Shown piece after piece: positions 8,863-17,780 of a DNA stretch of 64,000 bases. The number at the start of each line of letters is the position of its first letter. Positions within the stretch are counted from its first letter, which is position 1. The stretch spans positions 1 through 64,000 of the forward strand of contig NZ_CALTYA010000009.1 of NCBI RefSeq assembly GCF_943913405.1. The letters are read 5' to 3'. Below the pieces are notes generated by a model. It was not told where the DNA came from and did not search any database. It was given only the letters and a program-made list of their open reading frames with translations. Source of the DNA: an uncultured Flavobacterium sp. (lineage in GTDB: Bacteria; Bacteroidota; Bacteroidia; Flavobacteriales; Flavobacteriaceae). Made by a program: the position numbers and the translations under genes.

Positions 8863-8900
8863 AAAACCCGAAAATTGATTTGATTCAACTTTCGGGTTTT
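8863..8900. terminator. Bidirectional terminator
   Basis: An 11-bp perfect stem (AAAACCCGAAA / TTTCGGGTTTT) flanked by A- and T-runs lies between the convergent genes ending at 8840 (+) and 8932 (-). Confidence 0.85.
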
Positions 8901-8931
8901 TTATGTAGTAATAAATTTTAATAAAAATTCT

Positions 8932-9672
8932 CTAGAAATCCAATTTCTTCTTACGAAGCTCAAAATTCTGTCCAAGATAAACTCTTCTGACCATTTCATC
9001 CTCAACTAGTTCTTCTGGAACTCCAGCTTTCAGAATTCCTCCCTCAAACATCAAGTAGGTTTTATCGGTAATCGCCAAAGTTTCTTGAACGTTGTGATCG
9101 GTAATCAAAATTCCAATATTTTTATTCTTTAATTGCGCTACAATTCTTTGAATGTCTTCCACGGCAACAGGGTCAACTCCAGCAAAAGGTTCATCCAAAA
9201 GAATAAATTTTGGATCGGTTGCCAAAGCGCGCGCAATTTCTGTACGGCGTCTTTCACCTCCAGAAAGCAAGTCGCCACGATTGGTGCGAATGTGTCCCAA
9301 GCTGAATTCGTCAATCAGACTTTCCATCTTGGCTTCTTGTTCTGCTTTTGAAAGATTTGTCAGTTGCAGTACGCTCAAAATATTGTCTTCAATGCTTAGT
9401 TTTCGGAAAACTGAAGCTTCTTGGGCTAGATAGCCGATTCCGTTTTGCGCTCTTTTGTACATCGGAAAATCGGTAATTTCTTGATTGTCTAAGAAAATCT
9501 TTCCACTATTTGGTTTTACCAAACCTACAATCATGTAAAAAGAAGTCGTTTTTCCAGCACCATTCGGACCCAAAAGCCCTACGATTTCGCCTTGATTTAC
9601 TTCCACAGAAATACCTTTTACGACACTTCTTCCTTTATATGTTTTGACTAAATTATCAGCTCTTAAAACCAT
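8932..9672 (-). CDS. lptB: LPS export ABC transporter ATP-binding protein LptB
   Basis: 246 residues, about the usual LptB length. Walker A GPNGAGKT at 35-42, signature LSGGE at 136-140, Walker B 'FILLDE' ending at Glu161 and the H-loop 'ITDHN'. The segment 'GIGYLAQEASVFRKLSIEDNI' is diagnostic for LptB among ABC ATPases. LptB powers extraction of lipopolysaccharide from the inner membrane together with LptF/LptG, which are not in the window. It is the last gene of a minus-strand cluster with kdsD (the Kdo pathway), so two LPS functions sit together. The 90-base gap to the preceding gene holds repeated AATAAAC heptamers. A bidirectional terminator follows. Confidence 0.95.
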   Translation of the reverse strand: MVLRADNLVKTYKGRSVVKGISVEVNQGEIVGLLGPNGAGKTTSFYMIVGLVKPNSGKIFLDNQEITDFPMYKRAQNGIGYLAQEASVFRKLSIEDNILSVLQLTNLSKAEQEAKMESLIDEFSLGHIRTNRGDLLSGGERRRTEIARALATDPKFILLDEPFAGVDPVAVEDIQRIVAQLKNKNIGILITDHNVQETLAITDKTYLMFEGGILKAGVPEELVEDEMVRRVYLGQNFELRKKKLDF

Positions 9673-9750
9673 TTTTTGTTTATTTGTTTAACCGATTTTT
9701 TGTTTATTTGCTTAAACTGCTACAAATAAACGAATAAACCAATAAACGAT
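9671..9750. repeat. Cluster of AATAAAC heptamers
   Basis: Two 20-bp copies of ATTTTTTGTTTATTTG[T/C]TTA (9671-9690 and 9695-9714) are followed by three AATAAAC units in the opposite orientation (about 9724-9749). Together they fill the gap between the AhpD-like gene and lptB. This is low-complexity sequence; any role is unknown. Confidence 0.45.
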
Positions 9751-9765
9751 TTGACCAATTAACAA

Positions 9766-10113
9766 TTATTTATTTTCTTCTAACGCTTCCCAGAATTCAT
9801 AAGCTCTTCGAAGGTGCGGAATCACGATTGTGCCACCAACTAAAGTTGCAATTGACATCGCTTCCATCATTTCTTCTTTTGTAATTCCTTCCTTAAAACT
9901 GGTTTCCAAGTGATATTTTACGCAGTCGTCGCAACGCAAAACTGCTGAAGCCACAAGGCCTAGAAGCTCTTTTGTTTTTACATCCAAAGCACCTTCCATG
10001 TAAGCGTTGGTGTCGAGATTGAAAATTCTCTTGATGACTTTATTGTTATCGTTTAGCAATTTTTCGTTCATTACCTGGCGATAATCGTTGAATTCTTTAA
10101 CTAAGTTGCTCAT
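9766..10113 (-). CDS. Carboxymuconolactone decarboxylase / AhpD-like protein
   Basis: 115 residues of the all-helical CMD/AhpD fold. The redox motif C61-D-D-C64 with His68 ('CDDCVKYH') points to the AhpD-like, thiol-peroxidase side of the family rather than to true gamma-carboxymuconolactone decarboxylase. The C-terminal half 'GITKEEMMEAMSIATLVGG' is typical. It overlaps the end of tatC by 17 bases, so the two are translationally coupled. Its substrate is unknown; antioxidant disulfide chemistry is inferred. Confidence 0.85.
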   Translation of the reverse strand: MSNLVKEFNDYRQVMNEKLLNDNNKVIKRIFNLDTNAYMEGALDVKTKELLGLVASAVLRCDDCVKYHLETSFKEGITKEEMMEAMSIATLVGGTIVIPHLRRAYEFWEALEENK

Positions 10114-10921
10114 TTTTTTGTTTTGCTTTTAAAACTCCGGCAGAAATAAAGATGCTGAGTTCATATAAAATTAATAATGGAATTGTCACGATTACTTGGC
10201 TCACGATATCCGGAGGCGTTACGATTGCTGCGATAATCAAGATGACTACGATAGAATGTTTTCTGTATTTTCTCAAGAATGTAGGTGTTACAATTCCTAG
10301 TTTAGAAAGGAAAAACATCACGATAGGCAATTCAAAAACCAGTCCGCAAGATAATGTCGTGCTTCTAATTAGTGAAATGTAAGAATCTAAATCGATGTCA
10401 TTGTGAATCTGCGTGCTGATTTGATATCCGGCCAAAAAGTTGATCGAAAGCGGCGTGATGATAAAATAGCCGAATAAAACTCCCAAGAAAAATAAAAAGG
10501 AAGAAATGGCTAAGAATAATTTGGCATTTTTTCTTTCCTTGTCATATAAAGCTGGTCGGATAAATTTCCATAATTCCCATAAAATAATAGGGAAGGCAAG
10601 AATAAATCCAGCCGTGATTGAAGTCCACATGTGCGCGTTAAATTGCCCCGACATGACACGGCTTTGGACGTCAAAAGTGATCTGCTGATTGCAAAATCCT
10701 TCATCTCCGGCTCCAAAAAGCTTGCTTGCTTCGCAAAACCAATGATAGGTTATGAAATTAGGATCTTTAGGTCCGAAAATAATTTCGTCGAAAATAAAGT
10801 CGCTGAAGAAAAAAGCAACCACTGCTAAGATTGAAATAGCCAGCGTGCTTCTGATCAAAAGCCATCTCAGTTCTTCGAGATGGTCTAAAAACGACATTTC
10901 GTTAGTGTTCTTTTTTGCCAT
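10097..10921 (-). CDS. tatC: Sec-independent protein translocase TatC
   Basis: 274 residues with six predicted membrane segments. The N-terminal signature 'FLDHLEELRWLLIRS' and the conserved 'FELPIVMFFLSKLGIV' and 'ITPPD'-like ('IVTPPDIVSQ') stretches identify TatC, the receptor for twin-arginine signal peptides. A periplasmic loop (about 45-85) carries two cysteines. It overlaps kdsD by a single base (TAATG-type junction at 10921) and the next gene by 17 bases. A DUF1501 protein with an RR-type N-terminus encoded at 41415-42581 is a plausible substrate elsewhere in the window. Confidence 0.96.
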   Translation of the reverse strand: MAKKNTNEMSFLDHLEELRWLLIRSTLAISILAVVAFFFSDFIFDEIIFGPKDPNFITYHWFCEASKLFGAGDEGFCNQQITFDVQSRVMSGQFNAHMWTSITAGFILAFPIILWELWKFIRPALYDKERKNAKLFLAISSFLFFLGVLFGYFIITPLSINFLAGYQISTQIHNDIDLDSYISLIRSTTLSCGLVFELPIVMFFLSKLGIVTPTFLRKYRKHSIVVILIIAAIVTPPDIVSQVIVTIPLLILYELSIFISAGVLKAKQKNEQLS

Positions 10922-11886
10922 TATACGATTCCTTCTTTTAAAATATCATGAAGATGAATTACGCCCAAATATTCGTCATTGTCAGCAACAATCAGCTGTG
11001 TGATAGAAAAATCTTCTAAAATATTCAACGCATCCACGACCATATCTGATGATTTTACCATCTTCGGATTTTTGCTCATGATATCTTTTGCAGTCAAATC
11101 GCTAAAAGAATCTCGGTCGTTTAGCATTCTTCGAATATCTCCGTCGGTCACAATTCCGATTACTTTTTCGTTTTCGACAACTGCTGTTACGCCAAGGCGT
11201 TTTTCAGAAATTTCCACAATTACGGTTTTAATGCTAGAATCTGGCGAAACTTGAGGCTTGCGATTTGGCTCGAGCATATCTTTTACGCGAAGCAAAAGTT
11301 TCTTGCCCAAAGCACCGCCTGGATGGTATTTCGCAAAATCTTCCGCCTTAAAATTACGCAATTCCATTAAGCAAACAGCTAGCGCGTCGCCGATTACCAA
11401 TTGTGCGGTCGTGCTATTTGTCGGTGCCAGATTAATTGGGTCGCACTCTGATTCAACATACGCATTCAAGACGTAGTCGGATTCTTTTCCTAAAAAAGAA
11501 GTCAGATTTCCGGTAATTCCGATCAGCGGATTTCCGAAACGTTTTAATAGCGGCACCAAAGCTTTGATTTCAGGACTATTGCCACTTTTTGAAATACAGA
11601 TCGTTACATCTCCGTCTTGCAACATTCCCAAGTCGCCATGAATGGCTTCGGAAGCATGCAAAAACATCGAAGGAGTTCCTGTAGAATTCATTGTGGCAAC
11701 GATTTTTTGGGCGATGATCGCGCTTTTTCCAATGCCTGTCACTACCAATCTTCCTTTTGACTGGAAAATGATTTCAACGGCTTTGGCAAAATCTTCGGTG
11801 AGCAGTTCTGAAAGATTTGCAATGGCTTTACTCTCAGCTATGATTGTGTTTTTGGCAGTAGCCAATATGGATTCTTTTCTTATCAA
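10921..11886 (-). CDS. kdsD: Arabinose-5-phosphate isomerase (KdsD/KpsF/GutQ family)
   Basis: 321 residues from a TTG at 11886, giving 'LIRKESILATAKNTI', the usual family N-terminus and length. The frame can be extended to an ATG at 11982, but that would overlap the divergent recQ start and add an unrelated 32 residues, so I prefer the TTG. The SIS domain (about 15-170) contains 'VTGIGKSAIIAQKI', 'HASEAIHGDLGM' and 'CISKSGNSPEI'; two CBS domains follow (about 200-320). The enzyme converts ribulose-5-phosphate to arabinose-5-phosphate, the first step of Kdo synthesis for LPS. It is the first gene of the operon with tatC, the AhpD-like gene and lptB. A -7 box lies at 11943-11950. Confidence 0.92.
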   Translation of the reverse strand: MIRKESILATAKNTIIAESKAIANLSELLTEDFAKAVEIIFQSKGRLVVTGIGKSAIIAQKIVATMNSTGTPSMFLHASEAIHGDLGMLQDGDVTICISKSGNSPEIKALVPLLKRFGNPLIGITGNLTSFLGKESDYVLNAYVESECDPINLAPTNSTTAQLVIGDALAVCLMELRNFKAEDFAKYHPGGALGKKLLLRVKDMLEPNRKPQVSPDSSIKTVIVEISEKRLGVTAVVENEKVIGIVTDGDIRRMLNDRDSFSDLTAKDIMSKNPKMVKSSDMVVDALNILEDFSITQLIVADNDEYLGVIHLHDILKEGIV

Positions 11887-11942
11887 AACAGATTTTTTAT
11901 AAAATTTGCGGGTATAAAAGAAAGTTGTATCTTTATGTGGTG

Positions 11943-11950
11943 CAAATTTA
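11943..11950 (-). promoter_or_regulatory. -7 promoter box of the kdsD-tatC-lptB operon
   Basis: On the minus strand TAAATTTG matches TAnnTTTG, 56 bases upstream of the preferred kdsD TTG. The position outside the short reading frame supports the later start. Confidence 0.45.
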
Positions 11951-11972
11951 TGTAAAATACCATTAAAAAAGA

Positions 11973-14168
11973 ATGAATTCAAACGAAATTGACATCCATA
12001 AAGAATTAAAAAAATATTTTGGCTTCAGCCAATTTAAAGGATTGCAGGAGCAAGTTGTCAAGAGTATCATAACAGGAAATAATACATTCGTGATCATGCC
12101 CACTGGTGGCGGAAAATCACTTTGCTATCAATTGCCTGCGTTAATTCAAGAAGGAACTGCTATCGTAGTTTCCCCCCTGATTGCTTTAATGAAAAACCAA
12201 GTGGATGCCATCAGAAGTGTTTCTTCTGAAAACGGAATCGCCCATGTTTTAAATTCATCGCTTACCAAAACAGAAATTGCCCAAGTCAAAAAAGACATTG
12301 TTTCAGGGATTACAAAATTACTATATGTTGCTCCAGAATCGCTTACCAAAGAAGAATATACCACCTTTTTGAAAAGCGTTCCACTTTCCTTTGTCGCCAT
12401 CGATGAAGCGCATTGCATTTCAGAATGGGGACATGACTTTCGTCCAGAATATAGAAATCTGAGGTCTATCATCAAGCAATTGGGAGATATTCCGGTGATT
12501 GGCTTGACAGCTACGGCTACTCCAAAAGTTCAAGAAGATATCTTGAAAAACTTGGACATGGTCAATGCTAATGCCTTCAAAGCCTCGTTTAACCGACCGA
12601 ATTTATTCTATGAAGTACGTACAAAAACTAAAAATATTGAGTCGGATATTATTCGATTTATAAAACAGCATAAGGGGAAATCAGGAATTATCTATTGCCT
12701 AAGCCGTAAAAAAGTAGAGGAAATTGCTCATGTTTTGCAAGTAAACGGAGTCAGTGCTGTGCCTTATCATGCTGGTTTAGACGCAAAAACACGTGCTAGA
12801 CATCAAGATATGTTTTTGATGGAAGACGTAGAAGTCGTTGTGGCAACTATCGCTTTCGGTATGGGAATTGACAAGCCAGACGTTCGTTTTGTGATTCACC
12901 ATGATATTCCAAAATCACTAGAAAGCTATTACCAAGAAACGGGAAGAGCCGGAAGAGATGGCGGAGAAGGACATTGCTTGGCTTATTATTCGTATAAAGA
13001 TGTAGAAAAGCTAGAAAAGTTTATGTCAGGAAAACCAGTTGCCGAACAAGAAATTGGTTTTGCACTGTTGCAGGAAGTCGTGGCTTATGCTGAGACTTCT
13101 ATGTCAAGAAGGAAGTTTCTGCTTCATTATTTCGGGGAAGAATTCAGCAGTGAAACTGGCGACGGAGCCGACATGGATGACAATGTCCGCAATCCGAAGA
13201 AAAAAGTGGAAGCGAAAGACCAAGTGGTCAAATTGCTGAAAGTAGTTCGAGATACAAAGCATTTATACAAGTCAAAAGAAATTATCTTCACTTTGATTGG
13301 AAAGATAAATGCGACAATAAAAGCACACAAGACTGATGCCCAAAAATTCTTTGGCTCAGGAGCTGATTTCGAAGAAAAATATTGGATGGCTTTAATTCGC
13401 CAAGTTTTGGTAGAAGGCTATCTGTCAAAAGATATCGAAACTTACGGAATTCTAAAATTGACGAACAAAGGCGCCGATTTTATCCAGACGCCACATTCTT
13501 TCGCAATGTCTGAAGATCATGAATACAACGAAACTGAAGATACTGCAATTGTAACCGCAGCGAAATCCACAGGAACAGCAGATGAAGTTTTGATGGGAAT
13601 GTTGCGCGATTTGCGTAAAAAAGTGGCAAAGAAATTAAATGTGCCGCCTTTCGTAGTTTTTCAAGATCCTTCTTTGGAAGATATGGCTTTGAAATATCCA
13701 ATTTCAATTACCGAATTAGGAAATATTCATGGCGTTGGTGAAGGAAAAGCAAAGAAATATGGTAAAGATTTCGTAGAATTTATTGCGAAATATGTAGATG
13801 AAAACGATATCATTCGTCCGGATGATTTGGTTGTCAAATCGACTGGAGCAAATTCTGCTTTGAAATTATATATCATACAAAATGTAGACCGAAAACTTTC
13901 ATTGAACGATATTGCCAAAGCAAAGGGCCTTGACATGGAAGCACTTTTGAAAGAAATGGAGCAAATCGTTTATTCTGGCACAAAACTAAATATCAAATAC
14001 TGGATTGACGATATTCTTGACGAAGACCAGCAAGAAGAAATCCAAGAATATTTCATGGAATCAGAATCTGATAATATTAAGGATGCATTAAAAGAATTTG
14101 ACGGCGACTATGATATTGAAGAATTAAGATTCATGCGAATTAAATTTATCAGCGAAGTAGCAAATTAA
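11973..14168 (+). CDS. recQ: RecQ-family ATP-dependent DNA helicase (zinc ligands absent)
   Basis: 731 residues. Walker A TGGGKS (44-49), DEAH box (144-147), motif V/VI segments 'ATIAFGMGIDKPDVR' and 'YYQETGRAGRDG' (about 291-330), an RQC region (about 375-510), an HRDC domain (about 545-620) and a C-terminal helical extension rich in acidic residues. RecQ helicases unwind DNA 3'-5' in recombination and replication repair. The RQC zinc module is degenerate: residues 374-410 ('ETSMSRRKFLLHYFGEE' and onward) lack the four cysteines that bind zinc in E. coli RecQ. The gene is transcribed divergently from kdsD and ends in a terminator at 14174. Confidence 0.93.
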   Translation: MNSNEIDIHKELKKYFGFSQFKGLQEQVVKSIITGNNTFVIMPTGGGKSLCYQLPALIQEGTAIVVSPLIALMKNQVDAIRSVSSENGIAHVLNSSLTKTEIAQVKKDIVSGITKLLYVAPESLTKEEYTTFLKSVPLSFVAIDEAHCISEWGHDFRPEYRNLRSIIKQLGDIPVIGLTATATPKVQEDILKNLDMVNANAFKASFNRPNLFYEVRTKTKNIESDIIRFIKQHKGKSGIIYCLSRKKVEEIAHVLQVNGVSAVPYHAGLDAKTRARHQDMFLMEDVEVVVATIAFGMGIDKPDVRFVIHHDIPKSLESYYQETGRAGRDGGEGHCLAYYSYKDVEKLEKFMSGKPVAEQEIGFALLQEVVAYAETSMSRRKFLLHYFGEEFSSETGDGADMDDNVRNPKKKVEAKDQVVKLLKVVRDTKHLYKSKEIIFTLIGKINATIKAHKTDAQKFFGSGADFEEKYWMALIRQVLVEGYLSKDIETYGILKLTNKGADFIQTPHSFAMSEDHEYNETEDTAIVTAAKSTGTADEVLMGMLRDLRKKVAKKLNVPPFVVFQDPSLEDMALKYPISITELGNIHGVGEGKAKKYGKDFVEFIAKYVDENDIIRPDDLVVKSTGANSALKLYIIQNVDRKLSLNDIAKAKGLDMEALLKEMEQIVYSGTKLNIKYWIDDILDEDQQEEIQEYFMESESDNIKDALKEFDGDYDIEELRFMRIKFISEVAN

Positions 14169-14173
14169 AATAC

Positions 14174-14203
14174 AAAAAAGGATGTCGAAAGGCATCCTTT
14201 TTT
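14174..14203. terminator. Bidirectional terminator after recQ
   Basis: An 11-bp perfect stem AAAAAAGGATG / CATCCTTTTTT with an 8-base loop. Its last two bases overlap the stop codon of the convergent small gene. Confidence 0.85.
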
Positions 14204-14441
14204 ATTCTTCATAAACTTCCCCGCGGTGCGGTTTCAAGGCATCGCGAACAGCAATCATATTTTCTTCAGTCACGACCATGAAAGCAATCGCAAGCATTTC
14301 GTTTATAACTTCAAAACCTGTGATATTTAGCGGCAATTTCTCCATTTGAATAAATTCCTTCAAGTGAATTTCATGGTGTTCAGCGGTTTTTGCTGAAGCT
14401 GGTCCACGGAAATCCCAAATCAATTTTATTTTTCTAGACAT
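14202..14441 (-). CDS. Conserved hypothetical small protein
   Basis: 79 residues, soluble, no signal peptide. The opening 'KIKLIWDFRGPASAKTAEHHEIHLKEF' (residues 4-30) and 'EENMIAVRDALKPHRGEVYEE' at the end look like a well-conserved flavobacterial hypothetical, but I cannot assign a function. The two adjacent histidines at 22-23 with His26 could bind metal; that is inference only. It is a single gene between the recQ terminator and the promoter of the T9SS cargo gene. Confidence 0.7.
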   Translation of the reverse strand: MSRKIKLIWDFRGPASAKTAEHHEIHLKEFIQMEKLPLNITGFEVINEMLAIAFMVVTEENMIAVRDALKPHRGEVYEE

Positions 14442-14522
14442 TTGTATATTTAATAAGGTGTAAAATTACGAAAGTTAACATTCACATTTTGTTCCTGAAT
14501 TAGGAAAACATAAGAATTTTTG

Positions 14523-14530
14523 TACTTTTG
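14523..14530 (+). promoter_or_regulatory. -7 promoter box of first tandem T9SS cargo gene
   Basis: TACTTTTG, 15 bases before the ATG at 14546. The upstream sequence TTAGGAAAACATAAGAATTT (from 14506) recurs almost unchanged before the second copy at 16186. Confidence 0.6.
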
Positions 14531-14545
14531 GTCAAAATTAAATAT

Positions 14546-16126
14546 ATGAAATATAATTACTTGAAAAGTTTATTTGTTGTTACATTGTTATTAGTAGCAT
14601 TTTCAAATCAAGCGCAAGAATATACAGTGACATCAATTCCTTTTCAAAATTTTAGTTTTGCTAATATATCTCATGCTCTCAACAGTAATGATGACCGTTA
14701 TAGTGAAATAGTTGATTTAAAAGGTACAAATGCCTTAGCTCCGATATTTAACTTTAATTTTTATGGCAACACCTACGACAAAGTTGTAGTTAGCTCAAAT
14801 GGCTATATCGATTTCAGAACTAGTTTTGCAAATACTGCATCTCAGTATCGATTTATGACTCCTATTCCAAATGTTGACTTTCCTACTAAAAATTCTATTT
14901 TAGGATGCTATCATGATATGGTTACACCTCTTTCAACTCAAAATTTTGAAGGAGTCAATTATGCTGTCAGTGGAATTGCCCCTGCAAGAAGATTTATTGT
15001 TAGCTTTGTTGATATGCCTCTATATCGCTGTTCTGGCTTAAAAAGCTCTTTTCAAATTGTTCTATATGAAGGATCAAATAATATTGATGTATTCATTAAA
15101 AACAAACCCAATTTTTGTACCCAAGCTTTAAATAAATTATCGGTTGTCGGGCTTATAAATGGAGATGGAACCAAAGGTATTTCTCCTTCTGGTAGAAATG
15201 TAGGGGAATGGGCAGCAGAATTCGAAGGTTGGAGATTTACGCAAAATCATCTACCTACAGCTCCTTATACTTATGCAACATGTGTAACAGCTTTTAATAA
15301 TGCGGTGTATAATCTCGATTTCATACGCCAAGAACTTTCTGAACCTAATATGGTGTTTTTTAGAACTATTGCAGAATCCAATGCGAACGATTATGCTCTT
15401 TTGAATAATTTATATACTCCTGCGGCAGGTTTTCATATGCTGTATGGAAGAGGGGCAAGCGGCGCGCTTACAGAAATAAGACTAGAAGTTGTTTATTGTG
15501 GAGAAGATGACGAGTTTAATACAGGGGATTTTGATGGAGATGGCATACCTAATACTCTCGAAGATGTAAATGGCGATGGAAATCTGGCAAATGACGATAC
15601 TGACGGCGACGGAATTCCAAATTACAGAGATTCAGATGACGATGGGGACGCTGTGCCAACTTCTGTCGAATATGTTTTAAGTAGCGTAGGAAGAAATTTA
15701 GTGCCTTTAGATACTGACAACGACGGAATTCCAAATTATCTAGACAACGATGATGACGGTGATGGAGTTTTAACCATCAATGAAGATTATAATCATAATG
15801 GTAATCCAGCTGATGATGATACTAATAATAACGGAATTCCAGATTATCTAGAATCAGCAGTTGCTTTGGGCGTGAAAAATAATGACTTTAAAAATTTAGT
15901 TTCATTATATCCAAATCCAGCTTCGACAATCTTGAATATTGAAAACAGAAACGGCGAGGAAATTAAATCTGTTTCAATTTATTCGATTACTGGTGCTTTG
16001 GTAAAACAAGTAAATAATGCTCAAGTTATTGAGTCAATTTCGGTTTCAGAATTGCAAACGGGCATGTATTTTATTAAAATGCAAGTGGGTGATCAAATCA
16101 TAAATAGCAAGATTATCAAGAAATAA
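14546..16126 (+). CDS. T9SS type A cargo protein with calcium-binding DGDGIPN repeats (copy 1)
   Basis: 526 residues from the ATG at 14546 ('MKYNYLKSLFVVTLLLVAF', signal peptide cleaved near 'NQAQE'); an upstream in-frame TTG lies inside the promoter box and is rejected. Residues about 25-320 form a beta-rich domain with 'VVVSSNGYIDFRTS' and 'GEWAAEFEGWRF', of a type seen in other Bacteroidota secreted proteins. Residues about 330-440 hold thrombospondin type 3-like acidic repeats ('DGDGIPN', 'DNDGIPNYLDNDDDGDG') that bind calcium. The last 75 residues are a type A sorting domain ('VSLYPNPASTILNIENRNG' to 'KIIKK') that directs T9SS export and surface anchoring. A close paralogue follows directly. 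Confidence 0.9.
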   Translation: MKYNYLKSLFVVTLLLVAFSNQAQEYTVTSIPFQNFSFANISHALNSNDDRYSEIVDLKGTNALAPIFNFNFYGNTYDKVVVSSNGYIDFRTSFANTASQYRFMTPIPNVDFPTKNSILGCYHDMVTPLSTQNFEGVNYAVSGIAPARRFIVSFVDMPLYRCSGLKSSFQIVLYEGSNNIDVFIKNKPNFCTQALNKLSVVGLINGDGTKGISPSGRNVGEWAAEFEGWRFTQNHLPTAPYTYATCVTAFNNAVYNLDFIRQELSEPNMVFFRTIAESNANDYALLNNLYTPAAGFHMLYGRGASGALTEIRLEVVYCGEDDEFNTGDFDGDGIPNTLEDVNGDGNLANDDTDGDGIPNYRDSDDDGDAVPTSVEYVLSSVGRNLVPLDTDNDGIPNYLDNDDDGDGVLTINEDYNHNGNPADDDTNNNGIPDYLESAVALGVKNNDFKNLVSLYPNPASTILNIENRNGEEIKSVSIYSITGALVKQVNNAQVIESISVSELQTGMYFIKMQVGDQIINSKIIKK

Positions 16127-16134
16127 TATAATAG

Positions 16135-16166
16135 AAAAAGGTTCAGTTTTAAATTGAACCTTTTTT
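16135..16166 (+). terminator. Terminator after T9SS cargo copy 1
   Basis: AAAAAGGTTCA / TGAACCTTTTTT stem with T-run. A related hairpin follows copy 2. Confidence 0.8.
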
Positions 16167-16207
16167 ATTTAAGGCATCGATAAATTAGGATAACATAAGA
16201 TTTTTTA

Positions 16208-16215
16208 TATATTTG
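16208..16215 (+). promoter_or_regulatory. -7 promoter box of second tandem T9SS cargo gene
   Basis: TATATTTG, again exactly 15 bases before the ATG (16231), and preceded by the duplicated TTAGGATAACATAAGATTTT. Confidence 0.65.
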
Positions 16216-16230
16216 ATAAAATTTAAAGAT

Positions 16231-17763
16231 ATGAAACATAATTACTTAAAGAATTTAGCGGTCTTATTTATCTTGTCTTTGGCAATGTTCAGCGGTAAAG
16301 CGCAAAACAACTATTCTGTTGCTCCAATTCCGCACCAAGTATATGTATTGCAAAATCAAGCAGTGTTGTCAACTCAAGACGATAATTACTCAGCTCTTAT
16401 AGGCCTAGGTTTTAACTTTACATACTTTGGGAACACTTATAGCGAAATGGCCATAAGTACAAATGGTTATATTGATTTTAGGGCAAGCTCTGCAAATCAA
16501 CGTTCTCCATGGCAGCTTTCAGCACCTTTTCCAAACAATTCAGAGGTAAAAAATGCAATCATGGCTTGTTATCACGATATGAATAATGATGGACTAAATC
16601 CTGCTGTCGGTGCAATTACATATTCGCTGGTCGGAAATGCGCCTTACAGAAAGTTTGTATTGCTTTTCGGAAATCAACCACAATTCGGGACGAATTGTGC
16701 AACACTTAAAAGTACATTTCAAGTAATACTTTATGAAACACTGAATACTATTGATGTACAAATCGTAAACAAGCCAGTCTGTACATCTTGGAATTCTGGA
16801 AGAGCAGTAATAGGAATTGTAAATCAAACAGGAACAATAGCGATAACTCCTCCAGGAAGAAATGTAAGTGCTTGGACAGCTAGCCAAGAAGGGTGGAGAT
16901 TTCAGTTGCCTACAGCTTCCCAAACTAATAATTTTATCTTTTGCGACACAAATAATGATGGAACTGAAACATATGATCTTTCAGCTTTGTATTCAAATGG
17001 CTCACCGCTTTCATTTTATGGAACTTTGTCAGATGCTCAAAGTGCTTCAAATCAATTGCCAAATAGTTACACAGTCACTTCTGGAACTATAAAAACTATT
17101 TTTGCCGTTGGCGGAGGTCAGATTAGCCAGTTTAATTTGGCAGTTATTAATTGCACGCTTGACTATGATTTAGATGGGATTGTTACTAGTAATGAAGATT
17201 TAAATGCTGACGGAAATCTGGCAAATGACGATACTGACGGCGACGGAATTCCAAATTTCTTAGACAATGACGATGATGGAGACATGATTCTTACTTCGGC
17301 AGAATATGTTTTTACAAATACTGGCAGAAATACAAATGTGCTTTTAGATACTGACAACGACGGAATCCCAAATTATCTAGACAACGATGATGACGGTGAC
17401 GGCGTTTTGACAATCAACGAAGATTACAATCACAACAATAATCCAGCCGACGATGACACAAACAGCAACGGAATTCCAGATTATTTAGAATCAGCAGTTG
17501 CTTTGGGCGTGAAAAATAATGACTTTAAAAATTCAATTTCATTATATCCAAATCCGGCTTCGACTATCTTGAATATTGAAAACAGAAGCGGCGAGGAAAT
17601 CAAATCTGTTTCAATTTATTCGATTACTGGCGCTTTGGTGAAACAAGTGAATAATGCTCAGGCTGCTGAGTCGATTTCAGTTTCAGAATTGCAAACTGGC
17701 ATGTATTTCGTGAAAATGCAGATCGGAAATCAAGTTGTAAACAGCAAATTTGTCAAGAAATAA
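16231..17763 (+). CDS. T9SS type A cargo protein with calcium-binding DGDGIPN repeats (copy 2)
   Basis: 510 residues from ATG 16231 ('MKHNYLKNLAVLFILSLAMF', cleavage near 'GKAQN'). It has the same architecture as the preceding gene: N-terminal beta-rich domain with 'MAISTNGYIDFRAS' and 'EGWRFQLP', thrombospondin type 3-like acidic repeats at about 315-430, then a type A sorting domain ending 'SKFVKK'. The N-terminal domains have diverged clearly, while the repeat and sorting regions are nearly identical to copy 1, with 48 identical consecutive bases (15849-15896 and 17486-17533). This indicates tandem duplication followed by unequal divergence or gene conversion. It is probably a surface-attached or released binding protein; the ligand is unknown. 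Confidence 0.9.
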   Translation: MKHNYLKNLAVLFILSLAMFSGKAQNNYSVAPIPHQVYVLQNQAVLSTQDDNYSALIGLGFNFTYFGNTYSEMAISTNGYIDFRASSANQRSPWQLSAPFPNNSEVKNAIMACYHDMNNDGLNPAVGAITYSLVGNAPYRKFVLLFGNQPQFGTNCATLKSTFQVILYETLNTIDVQIVNKPVCTSWNSGRAVIGIVNQTGTIAITPPGRNVSAWTASQEGWRFQLPTASQTNNFIFCDTNNDGTETYDLSALYSNGSPLSFYGTLSDAQSASNQLPNSYTVTSGTIKTIFAVGGGQISQFNLAVINCTLDYDLDGIVTSNEDLNADGNLANDDTDGDGIPNFLDNDDDGDMILTSAEYVFTNTGRNTNVLLDTDNDGIPNYLDNDDDGDGVLTINEDYNHNNNPADDDTNSNGIPDYLESAVALGVKNNDFKNSISLYPNPASTILNIENRSGEEIKSVSIYSITGALVKQVNNAQAAESISVSELQTGMYFVKMQIGNQVVNSKFVKK

Positions 17764-17780
17764 AAAATATTTTCTACTTT

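Noticed and set aside
11887..11982. N-terminal extension of kdsD to an ATG at 11982
   Set aside because: It would overlap the divergent recQ start and the -7 box, and adds residues not expected in the family; a TTG at 11886 gives the standard N-terminus and length.
15540..15860. Short-period GATGGCGACGG-like repeats as a possible tandem-repeat or CRISPR array
   Set aside because: They are codon-level repeats of the DGDGIPN calcium-binding motif within a coding sequence, with no conserved spacer structure.
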